From positions 636,001-700,000 of the forward strand of contig CAJHNH020004890.1 in NCBI GenBank assembly GCA_905116865.2: a stretch of DNA of 64,000 bases, read 5' to 3'. The translations under genes were made by a program, and so were the position numbers. Origin of the DNA: Candidula unifasciata. Taxonomy: Eukaryota; Mollusca; Gastropoda; Stylommatophora; Geomitridae. Shown piece by piece: positions 33,865 to 45,111 of the stretch. Under the pieces are notes generated by a model. It was not told the origin of the DNA and searched no databases. It saw only the letters and a program-made list of their open reading frames with translations. Numbering within the stretch: the first letter of the stretch is position 1; each line of letters begins with the position of its first letter.

Positions 33865-34455
33865 ACAAGGCCTATCAATCAACATGACATGCCATGCTAA
33901 GGACAGATGATCATGGTTAACACTTTACATCCCAATCAACGTCTCATATGTGAAACATCTCATTACGAGCTCTCTTATTTGTTTACATTTGCTCACAGCA
34001 TTTTAAATCAGTGTGGCTATGTGAGTTGTATTTCTACAACACAAGTCTTGTAGTCGAAAGAGCTAACCATATCACATGACTCCCTAAAGTCTGAAATCAG
34101 ATTTGTAATTTTTCTTCTTTGTTTTCTTCCTTTTCTTTTGCATTCATACATAAAATGGTAGCTGGCAGGTTATGCAGTGGTTTACAGCTAGGCTGCAATA
34201 TTTGCCAATCCTTTGTCAGTGACTCTTACAACATGCTTAATGGGAGCATAGGTCTATTTCCCAAAGTAGGGCTTGGAAACCACATGAGGAGTGTTTTATG
34301 TTCTTGTTGTCATGTCACCCACCATATTATTTTGTGTCTTTATTTTGCACCCTTCCATCAAGTTTGCCATTTGTCACTAAGTTATAAAGGCCATCTCTGC
34401 TTTTATAATAACCAAATAAAAAATTCTCCCCACAGTTTTTCCTGGTATTTATTTT
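33865..34455. other. Rab3 intron, no feature seen
   Basis: Unique AT-rich DNA without exon, RNA or mobile-element signature. A 112-codon + frame (34119-34457) has no recognisable motif. Confidence 0.4.
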
Positions 34456-34459
34456 AAAC

Positions 34460-34830
34460 CAATTGACCTGGCAGCCCAGTAAGCTAAGCACTGCACTATT
34501 ATGACCTCAACCATTTATCTTGGTCAAATTAATATTCAAGGTAAAATTGTTTGCTGGCACTCGGAAAGTTGTGAGTTCTCTGGGCGTCATGCTCTGAAGG
34601 TCATAGGTTAAAACCCTGGATTGCCTCATTCGGTTCACAAAAGCAAATACATGGCGATCTCTGGGGATCATCACTGGAGCGATGGAGTTTGTGCTTTATG
34701 CAACAAGCTAGGCAGGTGGTTAACTATTGTGTGGCGAGAGGCCAGCCATCTAGGATATAAATCTGATGTAATCGAGCTGAGCCTCTCAGTTTTACACTTT
34801 AACTGTTTCAAACTTTAAACTGTTTGATCT
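34460..34830 (+). mobile_element. SINE-like repeat, family E
   Basis: A tRNA-like B box 'aggttaaaaccctgg' is at 34606 and 'agtaagctaagcactgcac' (A-box-like) is further upstream. 'actggagcgatggagtttgt' and 'ggatataaatctgatgtaat' resemble the repeat at 29930-30245. Confidence 0.45.
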
Positions 34831-34893
34831 GTGAACAGACTGAACTGCTGTAGCGAGATTCAGCTGCTGACAGACAAGTGACTCCAACACTCA

Positions 34894-35138
<245 letters not shown>

Positions 35139-35213
35139 CACACAAACATACACGCACACAGGGACAGAGAGAGAAAGACAGAAAGTTAAAAAACAAAAAA
35201 AGTAAAAGTAGTA

Positions 35214-35480
35214 AAGATCTCCTTTCACGCCATTAGGCGTATCGGACATATGGAAAGAGAGCCCATGTTTTTACACCGTCGGCACTGGGTGGGTAATGTG
35301 GCCAGCATTACGAGGGCCGTCTTTACTTCCCCAAGACACACATCCTGGTACCCATTTTAGGCTGGGTCGATCTGCGACGCCCCATACCATGATAAAAATC
35401 CAGGCAGCCCGCAGTGGGTTTCGATCGCGGTAAGTTGGAATTACGAGTCGGACTCGCAACGCCTAAGCCATGGACGCCGC

Positions 35481-35482
<2 letters not shown>
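35214..35482 (-). mobile_element. tRNA-derived SINE, family B, nearly full length
   Basis: The minus-strand head reads 'catggcttaggcgttgcgag' (A box) and 40 bases on 'gcgatcgaaaccc' (B box). The body 'gtcgcagatcgacccagcct', 'aaaatgggtaccagg' and 'gtaatgctggccacattacc' parallels the + copy at 43513. The tail ends 'gcctaatggcgtgaaagg'. The intact boxes suggest a fairly young insertion in the Rab3 5' intron. Confidence 0.75.

Positions 35483-35541
<59 letters not shown>
35482..35541 (+). repeat. (GA)n microsatellite
   Basis: About 29 perfect AG repeats abut the head end of the family B SINE. It is complementary to the (CT)n at 35057-35138. Confidence 0.9.
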
Positions 35542-35542
<1 letters not shown>

Positions 35543-36104
35543 ATTAACATTTAAATGGTACTGTCTCCATAATGGAGTCAACAGTCAAGCTGATGACAAG
35601 AAGAGCTAACCACAACATAGAATGTGACTAGAATGCTAAACGGGGGGGGGGGGTGGGGTGGGCTGGGACTGGAGTAAAACATGTTCATTTGTGATCCAAA
35701 CCTCTCAGTCCTCTTCCCGAAAACTTTACTTCAAATTGCAGAAGCAAGTATTTGTAAATCGGGTAACCTTACTGATGCATATATATGACTGTGGATCTGG
35801 CCCAGGGGATCCACATTGCGAGAGAAGCTATGGTGGACACTTGGCGACCTTAAACGCACAATCCTATTTTTGACCCAGACGGGACTCATGTGTAGCATGA
35901 CTGATGTCGAACGCAGTACCATACAGTTTTGTCTTCATTGTGGTTGGAACAGGCCAGATTGTGTTTCTGATGTCATCATACTGTTGAGAGGGTTGGATGA
36001 CCAGGACCTTTCTCCTAGAGGCAAAAACAGTGCCCGTACTCACCAGAAAGTATCTTTTATAGAAGTGCGGAAAACAACTGTGCTGGAGAGAGAGGGAGAG
36101 CCTT

Positions 36105-36150
36105 GATGATGGTGGTGGTGGTGGTGATGATGGTGATGATGATGATAGTA
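36105..36150 (+). repeat. Trinucleotide (GGT/GAT)n tract
   Basis: 'gatggtggtggtggtggtga' passes into 'tgatggtgatgatgatgat'. It lies in non-coding DNA. Confidence 0.8.
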
Positions 36151-36479
36151 ACTGGTTGACCCGGTGCTGGCGATGATAAAACACCACGAGTCTACGTCAC
36201 GATGCTGAATGTAACAATGTGGCCTGGGCAATGATGACATATATCTCTTGCCTAGACAACACTAGCAGAAACTCCTGCGGCCACATTGTTTGACTGGGCG
36301 GTGAGAATCAATAACCAGATCTAGCCAGTGGATGTTTGTTGCAACATCTCACAACGCTCGTATTGACCGGACTGAAGGAAATGTAAACAACAGTGGGCAG
36401 GAAATACTACCATTATTTTCTGCCGGAAACACACCCAACAACCACGGTTGTTGGCGGCTACTTCGACGTCACCACTTCC

Positions 36480-36965
36480 AAATATAATCACTTCAGTTAA
36501 TCCTTCCTCTCATTCACCTTAGCTAATGATAAACACTTTCCAATCCTTCCACCTAAGCTGACGACAAACACTCTCACAATCCTTTCCCTCTTTTACCTTA
36601 GCTGATGATAAACACTCTCCCAATCCTTTCCCTCTTTCACCTTAGCTGATGATAAACACTCTCCCAATCCTTTCCCTCTTTCACCTTAGCTGATGATAAA
36701 CACTCTCCCAATCCTTTCCCTCTTTCACCGAAGCTGATGATAAACACTCTCCCAATCCTTTCCCTCTTTCACCGAAGCTGATGATAAACACTCTCCCAAG
36801 CCTTTCCCTCTTTCACCTTAGCTAATGATAAACACTCTCCCAATCCTTTCCCTCTTTCACCGAAGCTGATGATAAACACTCTCCCAATCCTTTCATTCTT
36901 TCACCTTAGCTGACGATAAACACGCCCAATCCTTCCAATTTCTCAACTTAATTGATGATAAACAG
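36480..36965 (+). repeat. 44-bp tandem repeat, about 10 copies
   Basis: The unit 'aatcctttccctctttcacc' plus 'ttagctgatgataaacactc' and 'tccc' recurs. A variant 'cgaagctgatg' occurs in three units, and outer units are more diverged. Confidence 0.9.
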
Positions 36966-37310
36966 TCTAGTTAGTTAGTCGACAGATTATCATCATCGCA
37001 TATAGAACCATTCCGTCCATAAGTGCTCAGATCCCCTCTTCAGTATCTCCCTCAGCGTTTAGTGACTTATGACACCAGTTGTGTGTTGGTTTACTATTCT
37101 TCTGTGGGTCCCAGTGCAGCGCTCTTGCATGGCTTCACCCCTTTTTGATGTTATATTTGTGTAGTCTCGCCAGTGTTGCAGATTCACAATCATTACTTGA
37201 TTCTTTTAATCGAGCTGCCTCTCTGAGGACATTCAGTATATCAGCCCCGTTCATTGCTCGTCTGTTTCCCACGTGGCCATCAAATTCATCGAGCCGCCTC
37301 TCTGAGGATG
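36966..37310 (-). pseudogene. Retrotransposon RNase H-domain tail fragment
   Basis: Minus-strand reading gives 'RRAMNGADILNVLREAARLK' and 'SATLARLHKYNIKKG', then 'THNWCHKSLNAE'. It is colinear with the tail at 14770-15110, including the non-coding 'ataagtgctcagatccc' block. This is a second copy of the same LINE family. Confidence 0.65.
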
Positions 37311-37319
37311 ATCAATGAA

Positions 37320-39190
37320 AATATGATAAACACTCTCCCTCCTCCCAAGCCGTACACTCTCTCAATGTAAATGTATAACACTCTCCCAACTCTTAAGCCT
37401 TCGGCTCTCTCATCTGATGATAAACCAACAAGCCTGCAAATACCGCCTAGTTATGCCTAGCGCGGCTTTTAATATGCCAGGCAGTATCGATTTGGCGCTC
37501 GCACGTCCAGCCCTTCTGGCTGCAGAGCTGCCACATCAACGTCTTAATCAGAATATTTTCCCTCCATCTCCCCCTCCTCATCCCTTCGGCATTTCCTTCC
37601 TCTGGTCTCTTCCTAGCCTTTCCGGAAAGAAACCTCAAAACGCCCGACAGTCTAGGGCATTATTCACAGTGTTTCAAACTCTGTTCATACTGACGAGCCC
37701 GACCTCGACCAGGTTCTAGTTATGGCAATGATTTTATTTTTGTCCTCAAAACTAGTACGCCATCTTGAGTTTCATCTGTCTTTGTCGGAAAAGTCATTTA
37801 GTTGACGGAGTTTCGCTGGACAACAAACAATGTCAACTGAACGGTTTCTCTCATCATCTTATATTCGTATGCTGTGTCCAACGTCTGTCTCATTTAGTGA
37901 AACGGTCTACTGACTGTTCCGAAATAACGACAGCCTCGTTCTGTGAGGCTTGCGTCAAATGTGCGCGTTTGATTGGGCGAGTGGGTGTGAGAGAGAGTGT
38001 GTGTGAGTGCATGTGGATGGGGGTCAGAAAAAGTACGGCGTGGGAGTGGAATCACCCTCCACATCCTCTCATCAACCATACACATACAACTGAGAGTTAC
38101 AATATGCATCTGGTTGAATCGATGGAACACGTTCCCCACGCTTCCTTACCGATCGATCCGCCACACTATCGCCAACGCTTGTCATAAACCACTGACGTCA
38201 CTGCAGCCGTTAAAAGGCAATAACTGTCATAAATATCAAATGAGAGGCAATGGCGAGTGCAGTAGAGTTCCCGCGACATACATGAAATGGGCTGACTGCG
38301 GCAAAGCTCAGGGACTTGTAAACAATTGCAGAACACAAAGTACAGGTCAGCTTTAGAGAATTGAAATTACAATTAACAACGGACGTTGCGCCGTAGAGTC
38401 TTTATCAGCATGCAAAGATAAGACACAAAGTACAATTCAAAGACGGAAATACACTACATTAGCTATATTAAAGCGTTATATAATCCATAAATCAAGTGAC
38501 GACTCCACAATAAAGATTGGCTGCAAGGGATCTAAAACGTACTGCCTCCCACCCTGATTTTACACATATACAGACACATACACATTTGTTCTTGCATCTC
38601 TTGATATTATCCCCCTTCCCCCACACATATCATTTTCTTGACTTAAACACGTCCATCCAGTGGACGGTTAAAAAAAACAACCTCACCGCTGTCGGACAAT
38701 AGTACAAGAATCACACCATGGGAAAGATTCGGCCCTGACGGCGTACTATTCCCAGCACAAAGGTCTGTGCACTTTCATTACGGAAAGAGTTTTTTCATCC
38801 GTTATTTCTTTAAAAAGACTTGAATCTAACATTGGAGCGTGCGTGTGTCTTTAACCTTGTCAACAACCTACTCATGTTTGAATGTTGGACTCGGCTTCGT
38901 GGCAATTACCCCGTATTATCCACCACCGTTTATATTTATTTACACGTGAGCACTTTAGCTGTGATAGCTCTTAGCAATGTTCTGCTAACTGGTTAACGGC
39001 AGCACTATGTCAACGATGCTGACAGAATTCTCTTGCCTCATTATCGTTCTATGGTGGATTATTGATAATGCTTTTTTATTGCCTCAAACGCTTTTCTCTT
39101 TGGTCTCAACTGAAATGTCTGCCACATAATCTACTATTCAAACACACGCGCAACTTCCTACCGACGATGTGACGTTTGCTTGGGATTTAA
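37320..39190. other. Unassigned DNA upstream of Rab3
   Basis: No coding exon supported. GC content is higher than in the left half and CpG is more frequent at 37400-38350. Short open frames (100-140 codons) lack recognisable domains. If Rab3 has a promoter within the window, I see no decisive signal for it here. Confidence 0.3.
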
Positions 39191-39613
39191 GTGCCTGCGG
39201 TGTGCAGGCAACCAACCTACTGTAGTCTGCAGACAAACCGCATAGGACCAGACTCAACACGCTCAAATAAAATGACCAGAACTAATGAAAACAGACCCAA
39301 AATAGAAACAGATGCAGATAATTGTTCCAGTGCATGTGCTAGGCTACACAAGGCATGCTGGCATAACGAACTCGCTGAGCTGCCTACCTCTCATTGGTCT
39401 AACGACAGCGTTCTTTGGTCTGTGCATATATTTGTTTGTATTGTGTTTACTTATGTCACCTATATCTTAGGTTTAGCGTGTCTATTTTCACCCTTTTCGC
39501 TCTGGGTACTTTTGATTTATTCTATGTTCTGTATCTGGGCTTATTTATGTTCCTTTCATTGTGTGTGTGTATGTGTGTTTAAGCGCGCGCGCGTGTGTGT
39601 GTGTGCGTACTAA
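39191..39613 (+). other. 140-codon open frame of unknown status
   Basis: The first half is hydrophilic and the second half strongly hydrophobic, but the end is translated (GT)n microsatellite (CVCVCVFKRARVCVCAY). No family resemblance was recognised. Most likely chance. Confidence 0.12.
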
Positions 39614-39734
39614 TAATTAAATTCAGAAACGGTTGATTTTTTGTTGGTTGTTGGCGCTGCGGGATACACCTGCTCTTGTGCAGCCACTCCACAGAGCATG
39701 CTGGACAGCACCAGCCAAGTTACTTATTTTCTGC

Positions 39735-40130
39735 GTTCTTACCGTGGGATATGCCGGCGTGGAAGGCAACGAGCGTTCTTACCGTGGGATATGCCGGCGT
39801 GGAAGGCAACGAGCGTTCTTACCGTGGGATATGCCGGCGTGGAAGGCAACGAGCGTTCTTACCGTGGGATATGCCGGCGTGGAAGGCAACGAGCGTTCTT
39901 ACCGTGGGATATGCCGGCGTGGAAGGCAACGAGCGTTCTTACCGTGGGATATGCCGGCGTGGAAGGCAACGAGCGTTCTTACCGTGGGATATGCCGGCGT
40001 GGAAGGCAACGAGCGTTCTTACCGTGGGATATGCCGGCGTGGAAGGCAACGAGCGTTCTTACCGTGGGATATGCCGGCGTGGAAGGCAACGAGCGTTCTT
40101 ACCGTGGGATATGCCGGCGTGGAAGGCAAA
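39735..40130 (+). repeat. 40-bp tandem repeat, about 10 perfect copies, RNase H-like origin
   Basis: The unit is 'cgttcttaccgtgggatatg' followed by 'ccggcgtggaaggcaacgag'; copies are essentially identical. The 40-bp period is not a multiple of three, so each frame cycles through the same three peptides and all stay open (156-187 codons). One of these reads VGYAGVEGNER, close to the 'G-H-x-G-x-x-GNE' motif of retrotransposon RNase H domains with Tyr for His. I infer the unit was copied from such a fragment. Confidence 0.9.
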
Positions 40131-40199
40131 GAAACGGATGCTATAGAGGCGACTGGGCCATAGGAAGTGGACCAGAAAGGATACAATTGATGCAACATG

Positions 40200-40295
40200 A
40201 ATGACCTAGCATGATGCTGACCACATCGCTCATGAAGGGATCACATCGGGCGATAAAATATGGGTCTAGCACGTATGCTTAAAGTCGTACGGACA
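40200..40295 (+). mobile_element. SINE family B fragment
   Basis: 'agcatgatgctgaccacatc' and 'gataaaatatgggtctagca' followed by 'cgtatgcttaaag' match family B 3' sequence. Confidence 0.6.
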
Positions 40296-40384
40296 TTTTG
40301 TTGTTGTTGCGTTTACCGGTTAACTCCAGCGGACAGTTTCGGGTGTTGTCCATTTGTGGGCTTTGTCTTATTCCAAAACTTGAG

Positions 40385-40595
40385 TGTTAATGCACATGCG
40401 TTTTACATATCTGGTTTATCTGTATGCGACTGTTGGTTTCTTGCCTCTCAGGTAGATGCACTCCGACTTCAAAAGAAACACACTTAATCAGTCGACTCTT
40501 ACGACATGCATGTTAAAGAGGCAGTGGGTCTATTCCCCTCGCCACCCCACCACTAATGGGGTTCTGGAACCCAGGCGGGGAGTACTGACATGAAA
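40385..40595 (-). mobile_element. Dispersed repeat family A copy
   Basis: Reading the + strand: 'tgcgactgttggtttcttgc', 'ctctcaggtagatgcactcc', 'gactcttacgacatgcatgt', 'gaggcagtgggtctattccc' and 'aatggggttctggaaccca'. This copy preserves the unexpanded middle, which makes it the reference for the array at 31115. Confidence 0.75.
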
Positions 40596-40599
40596 AGGG

Positions 40600-41105
40600 T
40601 CCTTCTCTTGACTACAAGAGCGACACAACGCACTGTAGAAGACATAAGGAAACTAATTTCTGGCTTGCGAGCAGTTATCTCTCTCAGGTCATGATGCCAC
40701 CCATCTTCTCTATTGGGCTTCCTCTGCTATCTTCTATATTTGCCTGTGTCACTACGCTATCCTATGTTACCCCTTCTCACAAGGTGTCAAAGAAATATAG
40801 ATGGTCTCCTTCTGATGCTGGTTATCAGTTCTCTGCGTGGCTTTCAAGACATCGTCTGCACATCTCTTATCTGTCAATGCTGTCCCCATCGTACGTGCTT
40901 AGTCGAGCCTCTTCCACCTTGGGGTATAAGGGTCGCCAGACTCTGTCAGTAGTTTTCTTTCTGGCTTGGAAGTTTAAACAACAGATCAACATCATGGCAC
41001 ACGGGTAGTAATCCAAAAGTGTTCCGTTCTTTCTTCTAACTCAAGTCTGAGTCCGAAGAAGCTCAGCACACTGTACAGGCTATGTAGCACCGGCGAGAAT
41101 CCTGA
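40600..41105. other. Probable decayed mobile-element sequence, unassigned
   Basis: The + strand has a 105-codon and a 79-codon open frame. The minus strand reads 'RVWRPLYPKVEEARLSTYDG' interrupted by stops. None matches a family I can name. The GC-balanced composition and frame remnants suggest an old transposon. Confidence 0.3.
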
Positions 41106-41224
41106 AATACTTTGGGTAGAATTTTAACTCCAAATTTTGCCCGGGCAGCGCCGTTAGGCTACTGTTTTCGATTTCCAACTGCAAGGGAATTTTTACATGC
41201 GCAACAATGCACAAGGGCGCCCGA

Positions 41225-41350
41225 TCTCACTACCCAGAGACCAGGGGAAATACTAGAAGTCCCAGTCTACGTGAAAAAAAAACCTGCCCGTATCGGGGAT
41301 TGAAACCGGAACCTTTAGCACTCGAGGCGGATACCATACCTCGAGACCAT
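41225..41350 (-). mobile_element. tRNA-derived SINE, family D
   Basis: On the minus strand 'gcatggtctcgaggtatggt' (A-box-like) is followed by 'ggttccggtttcaatccccg' (B box). The left side continues 'atacgggcaggttttttttt'. Spacing and motifs are tRNA-like, but the arms do not form a convincing functional tRNA. Confidence 0.55.
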
Positions 41351-41487
41351 GCGTGTTCTATTCCAGTCTTCTGACAGTCAGGGACTGTCGGCTGTTTTCT
41401 TCCCAGCGGACGCTGGGTCGCCCTGGAGGTGCAGTTCCCACCACTTGTCCCTAATACCACATCAATGCAGCGTTGAAATAATTCTTG

Positions 41488-42572
41488 GCTCTCCTCCGAA
41501 CTTCTACCCCTGCATTATGGCGGCCTGAAATATCCGTTCGGGGCTCAGTCCAATGAAACATGCGGACTTTCTGCCAAGGAACAAATCGCGGCAAAACTAG
41601 GATTACTTGACAATTTCAAGAGACGCAACATTGCAGACGATAGTAGCAGACGATAAAAGTGACCGGTGACAATGTCGAGCGTTTCTGCAGACGATACTTC
41701 TTCTTCTTCTTCTGCCTTTCTATCCCCCAATGGAGCATAGGCCCTCAACCAACTCACGCCAAGTCGTTCTATCCTTCGCCATTGCATGGAGCTCTCCCCA
41801 TGTCCTCCCAATCTTTCTAACCTCGTTCACCAGCTCTCTTCTCCATGTGTTTTTTGGCCTTATTATTCCTATGCAGACGATAAAAGCGACCGTTGACAAT
41901 TTCGAGACATTACTGATGATGAAAGCGATATGGTGGGTAGACCACGTGCTCCCACGCAGATTAGCAATACTGTTCTTCCGATTGAGGATTTAGCAGCAGT
42001 AGATGTCAGACTTGTCGGCATGCACAAAACGCAATTTAACTCACCGCCGAGAGTATCCCACGCGCCGCTACGCGTGGCGCGGATGGTAGGCTAAATTAGG
42101 TGCCTGGGACTCGCGAGCAAAGTAATTGGAGGAAGTTGCAGGAGATGCGGTAGCTGCTGCTCGTGATTCCCAGCCATCTAGTTTAGCCCCTATCCGCGGC
42201 GCAGGGGATACAATCGGCGGTGAGGCATAGTCACAGAAACAGGTCCGCAATTAACATATCGCTTAGACCCTGTTAGAGCATTTGTTTCGTTATTCCGAGC
42301 CGATCGTAGATTTGCCGGGATTTGTTCGGCGGCAGAAAGTCCGACAATGGAAAGTGTCAACGGTCGCTACTATCGTCTGCAGTGTTGCGTGCATCTCTTA
42401 GAATTGTCAGGTAATCAGAAACAATAAGAAACAGGTCCGCATGTAACACATCGCTGAGGCCCTGTTAGAGCATCTGTTTCGTTCTACGGAGCCGGCATAT
42501 TTTTAATAGAACTGAGCCCCGAACGGATATTTCAGGCCGCCATAATGCGGGGGTAGAAGTTCGGAGGAGAGC
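41488..42572. mobile_element. Foldback-like DNA element with 62-bp terminal inverted repeats
   Basis: The outer 62 bases (41488-41549 and 42511-42572) are inverted copies differing at about one position. Inside, more blocks are inverted: the stretch with 'cggactttctgcca' (41562) answers 'ggcagaaagtccg' (42331), 'gcagacgatagtagc' answers 'gctactatcgtctgc' (42365), and 'tcaccgccgagagtatccca' (42042) answers the region near 42215. Much of the element could thus fold on itself. A direct duplication around 'ccctgttagagcat' (42269 and 42461) lies in the right arm. No transposase is encoded. A LINE fragment interrupts the left arm. Confidence 0.75.
41698..41873 (-). mobile_element. LINE 3' fragment inserted in the foldback element
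   Basis: The minus strand reads 'RRELVNEVRKIGRTWGELHA' then 'MAKDRTTWRELVEGLCSIGG' and a stop, ending in (GAA)n. This is the terminal segment of a LINE reverse-transcriptase ORF, well preserved. The flanks share 'tgcagacgata', which may be an 11-bp target duplication. However, that motif also recurs within the host element, so this is not proof. Confidence 0.75.
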
Positions 42573-42574
42573 CT

Positions 42575-43510
42575 AATTTTTCCCTAATCGGCTGATTTCC
42601 ATGATTCGACGATTCCGTTACTCGCCGTCTATCATCTTCTTGAGGCTTGTTTATCTGTGCATATGCATTAACGAATATATTCTTTTCCTCCAGTAAGAAT
42701 ATCCTGCTCCAGCCAAAGTCAATGTTCATTGACGATTACCCCCCCCCCCCCTTTTCCCCTTTCCCTTTTTCCCAACCCCTATGGCCACCACTGTCGATGA
42801 TACCAAATTCTGATTCTGATACACTTCCGGCAAGAACCCTTACGCCCACAGACGCGGAGTTTTTTCATTACTTCGTGGGATTTTTTTTTTTTTTAATCAC
42901 AGCGGGCACGCAAATTTATCGATTACAACCAGCATCTCATGACAGTACCAGAACTGGCCCACGAGAACAACTGAAGACAGGCAAGGATATCAACGGGAAA
43001 TTGCCTGGCCAGGGTGGAGCAACTTCTGGAGGATAACACAGGGGAAAGTGTTCTATTTCTGGAGTGCTGCGTACTTTTCCCCGATTGATTCACACACTGG
43101 TCCAGCTTCTCCTCGGACTTCCGCTAATGGAGAGATTAGCTTTCAGGGAGACATAAAGAGGGGGTAAGGAGGAGGAGGAGGGAGAGGAGAAGACAGAGGA
43201 GGATGAGGAGAGAGAGGATTGTCGTGAGTAAGCGGATTACAGCTTGCGTCATGTGGCTCGGAAAGCAGAGCACTGTAAAGAATGGCCTGGTTATGTTGTT
43301 AATAAAACGAAGAAATGTGGACGGACTCAACGGTGTAATTACATCATTATAAGAATTATGAAACTGAAACAGCGTGGGCAACAGATTCGAATGCCGCTGT
43401 GGTCATAAGATATTTCAACTGTAATATTAAGTATCTTATAGTATCTGGTTAGTAGGTCAAACAATCAGGCGTTAGCTCCACAATAAAGGTTAGTTTCGAT
43501 GATTTCCAGG
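42575..43510. other. Unassigned DNA
   Basis: Contains a C-run at 42740-42750, a T-run near 42880 and a purine-rich tract at 43150-43215. A 129-codon + frame at 42647-43036 spans the C and T runs and lacks recognisable motifs. Confidence 0.35.
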
Positions 43511-43512
43511 GA

Positions 43513-43742
43513 GTCCACGTGGCGGAGCGGCTAGACGCTGGCTGCGGAGCCAGACTTTTTTCAGAAATGACCTTGGCTCTCAGGTCGACCCAGCCTCGAG
43601 TGGGTACCGGGTATAGTCCCGAGAAGCAGAAGCGGTCGGCGTGATGCTGACCACATCACCCATCTTATGCCTATTGGTCTATAAAAATATAGGTCTAGCC
43701 CTATACGCCTAAAGGCGTGGAAAAGGGTCCTTTACTTTACTT
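43513..43742 (+). mobile_element. tRNA-derived SINE, family B, full length
   Basis: The head 'cacgtggcggagcggctaga' resembles a tRNA-Ser/Leu 5' region with A box. The B-box region is not clear in this copy. The body 'ggctctcaggtcgacccagc', 'ctcgagtgggtaccgggtat' and 'gtcggcgtgatgctgaccac' and the tail 'gggtcctttacttt' define the family used for the fragments elsewhere. Confidence 0.75.
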
Positions 43743-43809
43743 ACAATGATCTCAAACATAGTTTCTTGCCCCGGTTGTACTTTCTAACAGACTGCTAGTC
43801 GTCCGTCTC

Positions 43810-44395
43810 TTGATGTTAACAACACATCCACTGACCGCCTAAACCAACACACCCATTGACGGCCTAACAAACAACACACCCATTGACAGCTTAACAAACA
43901 ACACACCAATTGACGGCTTAACAAACAACACACCAATTGACAGCTTAACAAACAACACATCCACTGACAGCTTAACAAACAACACACCCACTGAAAGCCT
44001 AACAAACAACACATCCACTGAAAGCCTAACAAACAACACACCTACTGAAAGCCTTACAAACAACATATCCACAGGAAGCCTGACAAACAACACATCCGCT
44101 GACAGCCTAATAAACAACACATCCCTGAAAGCCTAATAAACAACAAATCCCTGAAAGCTTAATAAACAACACATCCCTGAAAGCCTAATAAACAACACAT
44201 CCCTGAAAGCCTAATAAACAACACATCCGCTGAAAGCCTAATAAACAACACATCTCTGAAAGCCAAACAAGCAACACATCCTTGAAAGCCTAGCGAACAA
44301 CACATCTCTGAAAGCCTAACAAACAACACGGCCACTGAAAGCCTAACAAACAACACGGCCACTGAAAGACTAACAAACAACATTCCCACTGACAG
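43810..44395 (+). repeat. 27-30-bp satellite, about 20 copies
   Basis: 'gacagcttaacaaacaacac' plus 'acccattgac' (30 bp) on the left passes into 27-bp units with 'aaagcctaataaacaacaca' plus 'tccctg' on the right. The period shift follows the loss of three bases. Minus-strand open frames here are translated satellite. Confidence 0.9.
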
Positions 44396-44399
44396 AGCC

Positions 44400-45105
44400 T
44401 CGAAATGAAAGAGATGGTCAATAATTCGCCATACGTCCCCATCATCATTATCAATTATCATCCTGTTGTGCTGTTACAGGTCACGGGAGTCTCACAGTCT
44501 AGTCCTCCGTTCTCTTCTATCCTGTGCAAATCTTTCGATCAAATGGCTTCCCTTAGGCGAGTTTCTGTTACATTTTATTTTTACAGGATGATGCTGCTGG
44601 TCCAAGACCCAACTCTCCTCCTTTCTCATTCGTGCTGTGAACCGGCAATAGTTGAGACTGCGTCCCCGAGATCGTTAAAATATTTAGCCGGCCCGGCATT
44701 ATCAACTTTAGCAGTTCTAGTTACGGTACTAAAACTTGCTTCAGCCTGCACGTATCGGGCTGTCGCTACGATAAACTACCAATAAAGACGAAAAAGAGCG
44801 ACAGAAAATAGACTTCTGAGGCCGATAGAGATGAAGACAAAGTAAGTCAAGATCGTTATTTCCTTGCGCTAGAACCCACCGGGTCAAATGAATAAGGCAG
44901 ACCGAATAAATACACAGACGGGAACTAAAGAGTTTCAAGAAAAAAGGTCCTTAATCTTTGTAATTACCACTGCTTCTGTTTTACTGTTCATACTTTCCAT
45001 ATTCTAAGCTTATTGCGTTGATTCCTATATTTCATTAGTGGTTTCCTTTGCTCATATTTCTTGTCTTCAAGACAACTGTGCTGGATATTACTATGTTTCT
45101 TACTT
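44400..45105. other. Unassigned DNA
   Basis: A 126-codon + frame at 44405-44785 has no motif that I recognise. No splice-supported exon seen. Confidence 0.3.
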
Positions 45106-45111
45106 TCAACA

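Noticed and set aside
35200..35482. Functional tRNA gene from the A and B boxes (also 25200, 41300, 53560, 59380)
   Set aside because: No convincing cloverleaf, and each head continues into a SINE body shared with other copies.
39191..39613. 140-codon membrane protein gene
   Set aside because: The hydrophobic end runs into a GT microsatellite and no domain is recognisable.
39633..40204. Open frames of 156-187 codons as a repetitive protein
   Set aside because: The 40-bp period makes all three frames read the same three peptides; there is no independent coding support.
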